In this document: positions 33,709 through 41,620 of the stretch, piece after piece
How the letters are laid out: each line of letters begins with the position of its first letter
How positions within the stretch are numbered: position 1 is the stretch's first letter
Assembly: GCA_027073495.1 (NCBI GenBank)
Contig: JALSVQ010000017.1
Coordinates: 1-64,000 of the forward strand
Reading direction: 5' to 3'
DNA length: 64,000 nt
From: Flavobacteriaceae bacterium
GTDB lineage: Bacteria; Bacteroidota; Bacteroidia; Flavobacteriales; Flavobacteriaceae
Program-made: the position numbers and the translations under genes
Notes under the pieces: model-generated
Told to the model about the DNA's origin: nothing
Database searches by the model: none
The model's input: only the letters and a program-made list of their open reading frames with translations

Positions 33709-34542
33709 ATGAAAACACTAAAAATAATAGCAATATCACTTTTTTTAATATCACTTAATGCCTGTGAAGATGTGGTAGATGTAGATTTACAAACTGGACA
33801 CGAACGCCTTGTTATTGAAGCTTTCATTGGATGGGATGAAGGTACAGCAGGAAATGAACAATCTATTCTGTTGACCAAAACAGCTTCTTTTTATACCAAT
33901 GAGATTGTTTATGCAACAGGAGCTCAAGTGAAAATAACAAATCTAGATACTACAAGTGAATTCGTTTTTACAGAAAATACGCCTGGAAACTATGAAACAT
34001 CAAGTTTTGTACCAATAGCAGGAAACCACTACCGTTTGGATATTGTTTATAATGGCGCATCATATAGTGGAGAAGAAACGCTATTGCCAACTCCAACTAT
34101 TAGCACGGTAGATCAATCTGTTACAGATGGATTTAGCAGTACTGAACCTGAGATAAACATCTATTTTCAAGATTATGCTAATGAAGAAAATTTTTATAGA
34201 ATAGTAATCGATCAAAGCAGGCCGAGTTCAAGTGATGTATTTCCTACGGATCAATACAACTATAGTGATGAATTTCAAGATGGTGCACTATTAAAAGATT
34301 TTTATGAAAGTGATGATATAGAGGTTGGAGATGTTTTTGATATTACACTATATAGTATTTCTCCAAGATTTAATTATTTTTTAGAGCTTATTACAGAACA
34401 ATCAAATAGTGGTTTTGGACCTTTTTCTAGTCCACCTGTTAATGTAAAAGGTAATTGTGTGAACACATCAAATCAAGAGGATTATCCTTATGGTTATTTT
34501 GCATTAACGCAAGTAAGTCATGCCTCATATATTTTTCAATAA
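33709..34542 (+). CDS. DUF4249-family lipoprotein, partner of the TonB receptor
   Basis: 277 residues. Lipobox SLNAC, then the DUF4249 start 'EDVVDVDLQTGHERLVIEAFI' (in part), which is highly characteristic, a beta-rich N-terminal half and a less conserved C-terminal half ending 'GYFALTQVSHASYIFQ'. DUF4249 proteins are surface or periplasmic lipoproteins that accompany TonB receptors in Bacteroidota, analogous in position to SusD. Ten bases downstream of the receptor gene. Its stop codon is one base from the convergent dinB stop. Confidence 0.9.
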   Translation: MKTLKIIAISLFLISLNACEDVVDVDLQTGHERLVIEAFIGWDEGTAGNEQSILLTKTASFYTNEIVYATGAQVKITNLDTTSEFVFTENTPGNYETSSFVPIAGNHYRLDIVYNGASYSGEETLLPTPTISTVDQSVTDGFSSTEPEINIYFQDYANEENFYRIVIDQSRPSSSDVFPTDQYNYSDEFQDGALLKDFYESDDIEVGDVFDITLYSISPRFNYFLELITEQSNSGFGPFSSPPVNVKGNCVNTSNQEDYPYGYFALTQVSHASYIFQ

Positions 34543-34543
34543 T

Positions 34544-35617
34544 TTAAAAATCAAATCGTAGTTGTACTGACATTGATTTTTTGGAAACATTGTCCAAGTT
34601 TGAAACAGAAATACCTAATAGGCGCACCGATTCTTTGGGTTTTTCTTGATACAATAACGCTTTGGCAATACTAAACAACATGGAAGCATTATTGGTGAAT
34701 GTGTTTGTGGTTTTACTCCGTGTTTGTATCGAAAAATCGCTGTATTTTATTTTTAGTGTAATGGTTTTTCCCTTTATGTTGCTTTTGGTCAAACGCTCTT
34801 GAAGTTTTTTTGCTATTTTTTCTAGTTCAGCTTCCATATAAACCTCAGAAGTGAGATTGGTTTCAAAAGTGTGTTCTGCCGCAATAGATTTGGTGGTTCG
34901 GTTGGGTTTTACAGCACTCTCATCTATACCACGTGCCAACTGATAATAGCGCACGGCTGAATTGCCAAAATTTTGTTCTAAAAAATCTAGTGATTTATCA
35001 CGCAGTTCTTTTCCTGTAAAAATACCAAGGTTAAGCATTTTCTTAGCTGTAACTTTGCCAATACCAAAGAATTTTTGAATGGGTAAATCTGCCACAAAAT
35101 CTAAAATTTCATTTGGTGCTACGGTCTTTTGACCATTGGGTTTATTGTAGTCTGAAGCTATTTTTGCTATAAATTTATTGCTTGATATTCCTGCAGAAGC
35201 AGTTAATCCTGTTTCGTTATAAATCTGTTCACGAATATCACGTGCTATTAGTGTTGCCGAAATACGTTTTTTTTTATTGAAGGTAACATCCAAAAAAGCT
35301 TCATCAAAAGACAAAGGCTCTATAAGGTCTGTATATGTTCTAAAGATTCCGCGTATTTGGTTAGATAATAATTTGTAGCGTTTAAAATCTGATGGTACAA
35401 AAATAAGTTCGGGACATCGTTTTTGCGCCACAACACTACTCATTGCTGATCGGATACCAAACTTACGTGCTTCATAACTCGCTGCAGAAATAACGCCGCG
35501 TTGATGTGGCGAACCTACAACTACAGGTTTTCCTCGTAGTTCTTCATTGTCTAATTGAGCCACAGCAGCAAAAAAAGCATCCATATCGACATGTATTATT
35601 TTTCGCTGCTGTGTCAT
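34544..35617 (-). CDS. dinB: DNA polymerase IV (Y family)
   Basis: 357 residues. Catalytic acidic residues in 'IIHVDMDAFFAAVAQLDN' and 'PLSFDEAFLDVT'; palm motif 'SYEARKFGIRSAM' and the helix-hairpin-helix thumb 'FFGIGKVTAKKMLNLGI'; a little-finger domain follows. The C-terminus 'SVQLRFDF' differs from the usual beta-clamp peptide QxxLxLF but SVQLRF could serve. Error-prone translesion synthesis in the cytoplasm. Six bases downstream of the BNR-repeat gene; whether it is cotranscribed is unclear. Confidence 0.96.
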   Translation of the reverse strand: MTQQRKIIHVDMDAFFAAVAQLDNEELRGKPVVVGSPHQRGVISAASYEARKFGIRSAMSSVVAQKRCPELIFVPSDFKRYKLLSNQIRGIFRTYTDLIEPLSFDEAFLDVTFNKKKRISATLIARDIREQIYNETGLTASAGISSNKFIAKIASDYNKPNGQKTVAPNEILDFVADLPIQKFFGIGKVTAKKMLNLGIFTGKELRDKSLDFLEQNFGNSAVRYYQLARGIDESAVKPNRTTKSIAAEHTFETNLTSEVYMEAELEKIAKKLQERLTKSNIKGKTITLKIKYSDFSIQTRSKTTNTFTNNASMLFSIAKALLYQEKPKESVRLLGISVSNLDNVSKKSMSVQLRFDF

Positions 35618-35623
35618 TATTTA

Positions 35624-38600
35624 TTACTTCAATAGTATCTTTTTAGTAAATTGTCCTTGGTCACTTTTTACTTTTAGCAAATACATGCCTTTTGACAGCT
35701 CGTTCATATCAAGATTATAATTGTTTCCTTGAAATGAATGTGTTATTGTTTTTACTAACTGCCCTGTTATAGTATAGACTTGTAAGTTTTTTATAGCTGT
35801 ATTCGAATTCCAAGAGAGTGCAAAAACACCATTAGAAGGGTTGGGTTTAATCGTTATAGTGTTTTCAATGGAATTTGCTACACCCAATGTACCAGAAATT
35901 GTAAAATCATCGATAACCACACCTTGTTCATTAACATACGAATCTGATAAGAATACAAATCGAAATTGAATACTAGTTGTGGTTGTAAAATCTTCTAAAT
36001 CATAAGAATAAAGTTGTAGTGTATCTGCTATTCCTGTCCATTGTTTTCCTGGAAGACCATTAGCTGTAGTAGCGCTATTATACCAATTGGGGTCTGAAGC
36101 ATTTCCTAGTATTTGCCAATTATTACCATCAGTACTAAATTCCATATATAAATAATCCCAATCTAATTCAGTACGGAATGCCATTTTGAAATTCAATATT
36201 GGCGATGTAATGGTAGTTAAATCATAACAAGGTGAATATAAATACGCATGTGTTCCAGGTAAATAATCTGCAGTAGCACCAATACAGTAGGCTTTTGTAC
36301 CTGAAGAGACTGTATTCAAATTTGCAGATGCAGGACTTGCTATTTGCCAAGCTGCTCCTGTTGTCATAAAAGTATCTGTAGTACTATCTTCAAAGGAGAA
36401 CAAAGTAGTTGGCACATCACTTCTGTTGATTATAAAAGTTGAATATCCTGAATTATTATCAACATAAGCATCATTAGCTATAGTTGATGAAACTTGAAGT
36501 TCATGATCTCCAATATTTAATGATTGGCTTGGTAAAGCTATTGCTATTGTTTGCCCAGCAGTCAATGTTCCATTCCATTGAAAGCTTTGCGAAGCATCGT
36601 TATCATAATTATATGTAAAGTCTATTTGATTAATATTATTTTGACCATTATTAAACACTTCTACATTTGGTGTAACTGTAGTGCCACAAGAAATAATTTT
36701 ATTAGGGGCAATAATTTTATTATTTTTAACATCATCACTGGCTACTTCGCTAGAAATAGGAGATTGCCATACGCCTCTTCCATAAGTTGCAGCTGTTATT
36801 GTATGATTATAACTATTTATTTCTAAATCGCTAACAGAAACGTTAGGTAAATTGGTATCAAATACTTGCCAAGTAGTAGGATTGGTATCATCAAGATAAT
36901 AAACTCCAAGACTGGTTCCTACATAAATAGGATTATCTGAATGATGGTTTTGATGTCTAACAACATTCTTTGAATCAGCAGGTAAATTATAGGTAATGTC
37001 TATCCAAGTAGCAGCATTATCAGTAGTTTTATATACTTTTCCACTAGTTCCATAAGTGCTAATATAAATAGTGTTACTATCCAAATTATTAACCTCTATT
37101 GAAGATATTGCGTTAGTGAATGTATGGATATTTGTAAAACTAACACCTGAATCTGTACTTTTAAATAAATTAGAATCTTTAGAAACATAAATAATAGCAT
37201 TGTCTAAAGGGTCAACCTCTATATTTTCTATTTTCCCACCAAAATCAGCTCCAGAAACAGCTATAAAAGTTTGATTTTCTATTTTATATAGTTTATTATA
37301 ACCGGCGTATAAAACACTTTGCTTGTTTGCTACCAAAGGTGTAATCCAATTCCCTGTTACTCCTGAAGGTGGAGAAGCATAAGAAGCACCAGAAGCACCA
37401 CCATCTTGTGTTGTATAGAGTGTTAAACCACTTTGGATAAAACCATAATAGGTATTAGGATTGTTTGGATCAACAGCACAATCCATACCATCTGCACCGT
37501 GATAAACTCCCCATGAGCCATTATTATACCCAAAACCTCCATTATCTTGAAGACCTCCTACAACATGGTTATTCACATCTTTTGATACAGAAACACGGTA
37601 AAATTCTCCAATAGCCAAACCATTAACGGTTAAATCTGTAAAATTAGCTCCGTCATCAGTAGATCGATAAATACCGCCATCTGTTCCTGCAAATAAAACA
37701 CCATTATAGTATCTTAAAAAATGAATATCAGCATGAGTATAACTACTAGTATTTGGTGAAGACCAATTATTAAGCGCTATAAAATTATCGCCACCATCTG
37801 TAGATTTCCAAATATTTAATACACCTACAAAAACAGTATTTACATTGGTGTCAGAAACTGTTATTGCCATATCATACCAGGATTGATCACTTTCAAAAAT
37901 ATCATCAGTTTCTAGTGTTTTAGTAAAATTAGCACCACTGTCAGTAGATTTATAAACACCTTCAAAATTACTATTTGCAGCATTAAGCAAATAGACAACC
38001 GTATTATCTGCTGGAGTAACTGCTATTGCCATTCTTGAAGTATTTGTAGGCATTCCTGCACTTGTTATAGCAGTAAAGGTTTCACCAAAATCTGTGGATC
38101 GGTAAAACGTATTATTCAATGCAGCATAAATTGTATCCGGGCTATTGGGCTTTAATTTTAAATCTTTACAATTTCCTGCTAGTACTAAAGTCCAATTAAC
38201 ACCTGCATCTGTGGTTTTATAGATTCCATCATCAGTTGCTACCCAAAGCATATTACTATCATTGGGATTAATATAAATATCATTTGATCGGTTATAAGTT
38301 GTGTTAAAAACTAAGCCGGTTGTATTCCATGTAGTTCCGCCATCTGTAGATTTCATCACTCCGATACTGTATGTATCTCCTGCATCATCATCTCCTGTTG
38401 CGATATAAATCGTGTTAGAATTATTAGGATCTATAGCTATACCTGAAACTCCAAGCTGAGGTAGGTCATCACTTTTTGCTGTCCAACTTTGTCCAGCATC
38501 TGTAGATTTCCAGATACCACCTGCTGGTGTTCCTACATAATAGGTGTTTGCATTATTAGGGTCTATAATAGCAAAATTAACACGCCCTTGACCTGGTGAC

Positions 38601-38986
38601 CAAGAACTTGAATTGTTATGACTGTACGGCCCAATTGAAGTCCAGTTGCTTGTAGCTGTGGCTGCACTTCTATTTGTAGTTGTATTTTGCATGGCTTGTT
38701 TTTGTTGCCAAGCTTGCCAAATAGCTTCACGCGTCATTAAATGACCGCTACTATCTAATTGTGAAGACCAAAATTGTTCCCAACGTTTAAAGGGTTTATA
38801 GCCACTTCCTTTTTTGTCTTTATCGTGATTTTCCCAATACTGATCAAAAGAGGCATGTAATTCTGATAATGTAGGATTTGTTACTCGCGCTTGAGCGTTT
38901 GTTTGCATCCAAGGAGCATCTGTGGCTAGCTGTGCTTGCAAAACAATTGCTGATAAAAGTAAGAAGTATAGTAGTAATTTCTTCAT
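35624..38986 (-). CDS. Large secreted BNR/sortilin-like repeat protein with T9SS sorting domain
   Basis: 1120 residues from the ATG at 38986 (MKKLLLYFLLLSAIVLQAQ signal); the longer frame from TTG two codons earlier adds nothing. From about residue 110 to 730 it carries many repeats of the BNR/VPS10 type: 'GGIWKSTDAGQSW', 'GVMKSTDGGTTW', 'DGIYKTTDAGVNW', 'GGIYRSTDDGANF', each with an Asp-box. A CARDB-like region and a domain ending 'QGVVIDDFTISG' follow, then a type A type IX sorting domain (about 1045-1120: 'IKPNPSNGVFALSW', 'LNMNEL'-like 'LDMNELSKGMYLLKV'). Secreted and cell-surface attached, probably a glycan-related or adhesive propeller protein; substrate unknown. Confidence 0.92.
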   Translation of the reverse strand: MKKLLLYFLLLSAIVLQAQLATDAPWMQTNAQARVTNPTLSELHASFDQYWENHDKDKKGSGYKPFKRWEQFWSSQLDSSGHLMTREAIWQAWQQKQAMQNTTTNRSAATATSNWTSIGPYSHNNSSSWSPGQGRVNFAIIDPNNANTYYVGTPAGGIWKSTDAGQSWTAKSDDLPQLGVSGIAIDPNNSNTIYIATGDDDAGDTYSIGVMKSTDGGTTWNTTGLVFNTTYNRSNDIYINPNDSNMLWVATDDGIYKTTDAGVNWTLVLAGNCKDLKLKPNSPDTIYAALNNTFYRSTDFGETFTAITSAGMPTNTSRMAIAVTPADNTVVYLLNAANSNFEGVYKSTDSGANFTKTLETDDIFESDQSWYDMAITVSDTNVNTVFVGVLNIWKSTDGGDNFIALNNWSSPNTSSYTHADIHFLRYYNGVLFAGTDGGIYRSTDDGANFTDLTVNGLAIGEFYRVSVSKDVNNHVVGGLQDNGGFGYNNGSWGVYHGADGMDCAVDPNNPNTYYGFIQSGLTLYTTQDGGASGASYASPPSGVTGNWITPLVANKQSVLYAGYNKLYKIENQTFIAVSGADFGGKIENIEVDPLDNAIIYVSKDSNLFKSTDSGVSFTNIHTFTNAISSIEVNNLDSNTIYISTYGTSGKVYKTTDNAATWIDITYNLPADSKNVVRHQNHHSDNPIYVGTSLGVYYLDDTNPTTWQVFDTNLPNVSVSDLEINSYNHTITAATYGRGVWQSPISSEVASDDVKNNKIIAPNKIISCGTTVTPNVEVFNNGQNNINQIDFTYNYDNDASQSFQWNGTLTAGQTIAIALPSQSLNIGDHELQVSSTIANDAYVDNNSGYSTFIINRSDVPTTLFSFEDSTTDTFMTTGAAWQIASPASANLNTVSSGTKAYCIGATADYLPGTHAYLYSPCYDLTTITSPILNFKMAFRTELDWDYLYMEFSTDGNNWQILGNASDPNWYNSATTANGLPGKQWTGIADTLQLYSYDLEDFTTTTSIQFRFVFLSDSYVNEQGVVIDDFTISGTLGVANSIENTITIKPNPSNGVFALSWNSNTAIKNLQVYTITGQLVKTITHSFQGNNYNLDMNELSKGMYLLKVKSDQGQFTKKILLK

Positions 38987-38988
38987 AA

Positions 38989-39486
38989 TCAATTTATAGT
39001 CGTTAACAAGCTGTTATTTAAACGTTTATTTATATTAATTATTGTATCAATAGTTTTATTTGGAATAGTGAGAGATAATACATAATGTTTGATTTTCCAA
39101 GTATTATTAGTATTGACTAACACACCCGAACCACGACAAATGCCCATCCAAGTGTTGAGCCGCTCATCAAATCAAGCTGTTTTTTTGGATTGGGCAAAGT
39201 AAATATTTCGATCAAGTACTTTGAAATTCCATGCTTTCCCTTTATCAAAAAAAGGTTTTGAAAATTTCATAAAATCTGTTTTGTTCCAATTTTCTGTTGC
39301 ATCAGTTCCTATAAAATGTGCATCATCAGTCATTATTGAAAAATACGTGTCAAAATCTGCATTAGCTGCTGCCTGATGCCATTGGTTCATTACTGTATTA
39401 ACTGCCACTATACTTTCTTGTTTAGAAACCGTATTGTTGCATGAATACAATAAGGCAAAGATTAAAAAATAAAAGTAATGCTTCAT
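38989..39486 (-). pseudogene. SnoaL-like (NTF2-fold) lipoprotein gene with premature TGA
   Basis: The frame starts at ATG 39486 with lipobox LLYSC and a SnoaL_3 domain ('VNTVMNQWHQAAANADFDTYFSIMT', in part). It stops at TGA (39174-39172) after QSKKTA, giving 104 residues. Reading on in the same frame, the remainder of the domain follows without interruption: FDERLNTWMGICRGSGVLVN and WKIKHYVLSLTIPN, to a stop at 38991-38989 (165 codons in all). Family members have Trp where the TGA lies (TAWFDE), so TGG to TGA is the simplest explanation. The rest of the gene shows no decay, which suggests a recent mutation. Start overlaps the upstream lipoprotein gene by four bases (ATGA). Confidence 0.85.
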
Positions 39487-40064
39487 TGTGTACTATATTT
39501 TTTTATTTCTTCTAAGTCTTTACTAAAATTTGGGTGCTCTTCGAGTTCAAATTTTATAGCATTGGTAAATTGCTCAAAAACATGTGCCAATTGTGTTGCT
39601 TCTTCTACTGCTTGTTTTTTATCTTTTTGTTTTAATGTTTTTCGGGCTAATTTTTCACTAAGCACTTCAAGCAATGTTATTTTACTTTTTATAAGCGGTG
39701 TATCTATAGGTTTAGGTATTTTTGACTTAGCAAGTTTTAATACGGCTTGATAGGTTTCTTCTGCAAACACATCTATGGTAACTATATCTTGACTTTTTGT
39801 TTTTTTAATTAATTTAGCAACAGTCAAAAGTGCCTTCCAAGAGACTATAGTTTGAGCATTTTTACCTTTTAAATCTAAAAAAGATGCTAATATGTTTTGT
39901 GCTTCTTGCTTTGAAAAAGCAATGGAGTCTTTTTTATTATTTTCATCTTTTTTTGTTGCAGCTTGATTTTTTTTAATATGTTGTTTTTTTGGTTTTTGAT
40001 TGAAAAATTGACAACTACTAAAGCCTAGCATTAAAAGAAATACAAAAAATACAGTTTTTTTCAA
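39483..40064 (-). CDS. Helical lipoprotein of unknown function
   Basis: 193 residues. Lipobox LGFSSC, a Lys/Asn/Gln-rich linker (about 22-50) and an all-helical, lysine-rich body ('LTVAKLIKKTKSQD', 'LSEKLARKTLKQKDKK'). No family recognised. First gene of an operon with the broken SnoaL-like gene and, two bases beyond that, the BNR-repeat gene, so all three may share the promoter at 40091-40098. Confidence 0.8.
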   Translation of the reverse strand: MKKTVFFVFLLMLGFSSCQFFNQKPKKQHIKKNQAATKKDENNKKDSIAFSKQEAQNILASFLDLKGKNAQTIVSWKALLTVAKLIKKTKSQDIVTIDVFAEETYQAVLKLAKSKIPKPIDTPLIKSKITLLEVLSEKLARKTLKQKDKKQAVEEATQLAHVFEQFTNAIKFELEEHPNFSKDLEEIKKYSTQ

Positions 40065-40090
40065 AATATGTTTTATTATGAATAATAGTG

Positions 40091-40098
40091 CAAAATTA
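40091..40098 (-). promoter_or_regulatory. -7 element of the helical lipoprotein operon
   Basis: TAATTTTG on the minus strand, exact TAnnTTTG, 26 bases before the ATG at 40064. Confidence 0.55.
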
Positions 40099-40133
40099 CA
40101 TTATTAATTTTAACGAATCCTTTTTATTATTAT

Positions 40134-40141
40134 TATCTTTG
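40134..40141 (+). promoter_or_regulatory. -7 element of the threonine dehydrogenase gene
   Basis: TATCTTTG, exact match, 45 bases before the ATG at 40187. Confidence 0.6.
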
Positions 40142-40186
40142 TTTGCCAAATGCTAATTAAGCAAAATAGAATTAATTTTTACAATT

Positions 40187-41131
40187 ATGAACAACAATAT
40201 ATTGATAATAGGCGCTAGCGGTCAGATTGGTACAGAGTTAGCATTATACCTTAGAAAACGCTATCCAGAGGCACAAATTGTAGCTTCCGATATTAAAGAA
40301 GGTATTCCTGAACTAGTAGAAAACACTACATTTGAGTTGTTGGACGCTACAGACACTGATCAGGTTCTTAATATTCTTAAAAAATATAATATTAATACTG
40401 TTTATATTATGGCTGCCATGCTATCAGCAGTAGCAGAAAAAGTTCCTATGAAAGCTTGGGATTTGAATATGACAATACTTCTTAATATACTTAATATTGC
40501 AAAAACGCATAGTGATTTAAAACTTTTTTGGCCAAGCTCTATTGCTGTGTTTGGTAAAACAACACCCAAAAACGCAAAACAGTACACTATCACAGAGCCA
40601 AACACCGTTTATGGTATCAGTAAATTAAGTGGAGAACGTTGGTGCGAATATTTTAAAAACAACTACAATGTGGATATTAGAACCATCCGTTATCCAGGTA
40701 TTATTAGTTGGAAAGTAGCTGCTGGTGGAGGTACAACAGATTACGCTGTTGATATTTTTTATAAAGCTTTAGAACAAAATAATTATGAATGTTTTTTGCG
40801 TAAAGATAGCAAACTTCCTATGATGTATATGGATGATGCGCTCAAAGCAACTACTGATATAATGGCTCATAAGGAGTTCAAAAACTACATTCCTTATAAT
40901 GTTGCTGCTATGAGTTTTACACCAGAAGATTTGGCTCATGCCATTCGAAAAGAACGTCCTGATTTTAGTATTAGTTACGCACCCGATAGCAGACAGCAAA
41001 TTGCTGATACTTGGCCAGCATCTTTTGATGATGATTATGCACGTCAAGATTGGAATTGGAATCACCAATTTGATATTGACTCAATGACCAAAGAAATGCT
41101 ATTTCATCTCAATAAAAAAATGACAATATAA
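40187..41131 (+). CDS. tdh: L-threonine 3-dehydrogenase, short-chain (epimerase-like) type
   Basis: 314 residues of the extended short-chain dehydrogenase fold. NAD site GASGQIG (about 9-15), active-site pair 'YGISK' (about 140-144), and the substrate-domain stretch 'GGGTTDYAVDIFYKALE' with 'LPMMYMDDALKAT', which I associate with the epimerase-like threonine dehydrogenases first characterised in Flavobacterium frigidimaris. Converts threonine to 2-amino-3-oxobutyrate. Its stop overlaps folB by one base; no glycine C-acetyltransferase gene is adjacent. Confidence 0.88.
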   Translation: MNNNILIIGASGQIGTELALYLRKRYPEAQIVASDIKEGIPELVENTTFELLDATDTDQVLNILKKYNINTVYIMAAMLSAVAEKVPMKAWDLNMTILLNILNIAKTHSDLKLFWPSSIAVFGKTTPKNAKQYTITEPNTVYGISKLSGERWCEYFKNNYNVDIRTIRYPGIISWKVAAGGGTTDYAVDIFYKALEQNNYECFLRKDSKLPMMYMDDALKATTDIMAHKEFKNYIPYNVAAMSFTPEDLAHAIRKERPDFSISYAPDSRQQIADTWPASFDDDYARQDWNWNHQFDIDSMTKEMLFHLNKKMTI

Positions 41132-41487
41132 TGGGAATTATCAAAGTAGAAAAAATACAACTTTTTTCCAATCACGGATGCTTAGATGAAGAAGATAAGA
41201 TCGGTTCTGCTTACGAGGTAAACCTTGAAATTGAAGCAGATTTAAAACCTGCATCGCATTCTGATGAATTGCAAGATACAGTAGATTATGTTTTGCTTAA
41301 TAAAATAGTAACAGAAGAGGTTGCTATCCGATCTAAACTGCTAGAAACTGTTGTCAATCGTATATTAAATCGTATATTTAGAGAAGCGCCACAAGTGACT
41401 AAAGCCACTGTTGCTTTGTCTAAGATAAATCCGCCCATTGGTGGTAATGTAGCTCGGGTTACAGTGGAAATGACTAAGCATAGATAA
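41131..41487 (+). CDS. folB: Dihydroneopterin aldolase
   Basis: 118 residues, full FolB length. 'IQLFSNHGCLDEEDKIGSAYEVNLEIE' (in part) has the conserved Gly-x-x-x-x-E near the N-terminus, 'DTVDYVLLNKIV' the D-T-V-D-Y motif, 'LLETVVNRIL' and 'KATVALSKINPPIGG' the K-x-x-P segment. It splits dihydroneopterin to 6-hydroxymethyl-dihydropterin in folate synthesis. Coupled to the threonine dehydrogenase gene by a one-base overlap; the pairing has no obvious pathway logic. Confidence 0.96.
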   Translation: MGIIKVEKIQLFSNHGCLDEEDKIGSAYEVNLEIEADLKPASHSDELQDTVDYVLLNKIVTEEVAIRSKLLETVVNRILNRIFREAPQVTKATVALSKINPPIGGNVARVTVEMTKHR

Positions 41488-41504
41488 TATGATTTTGAAA
41501 GAAA

Positions 41505-41542
41505 AAAAGCCAAAGAAAAAATAGAATTCCTTTGGCTTTTTT
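41505..41542. terminator. Bidirectional terminator between folB and the M16 genes
   Basis: Stem AAAAGCCAAAG (41505-41515) / CTTTGGCTTTT (41530-41540) with A-run before and T-run after; works in both directions between convergent genes. Confidence 0.85.
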
Positions 41543-41550
41543 ATTATTTG

Positions 41551-41619
41551 ATTGAGAATCTTTCATTACCAAAAAATATAGATTTCTCAGTGTTCGTTCC
41601 TCACTTTGTCAAAACAACA
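41551..41619 (-). repeat. Dispersed GAGAAATCTC-type repeat
   Basis: The block 41580-41619 (AGATTTCTCAGTGTTCGTTC...) matches 61574-61612 at most positions, including AGATTTCTC, GTTCGTTCCT, ACTTTGTC and AACA/GACA at the end. A left arm TTGAGAATCTTTC at 41553 forms an imperfect inverted repeat with AGATTTCTC. Orientation is opposite to the copy at 15718. Confidence 0.65.
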
Positions 41620-41620
41620 A

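Noticed and set aside
36551-36826. Plus-strand frame inside the BNR-repeat gene, with apparent membrane character
   Set aside because: Antisense shadow of a clear coding sequence; no independent promoter or family.
39172-39174. TGA read as Trp or selenocysteine in the SnoaL-like gene
   Set aside because: TGA ends other intact genes here, there is no selenocysteine logic in this family, and conserved Trp explains the site as a point mutation.
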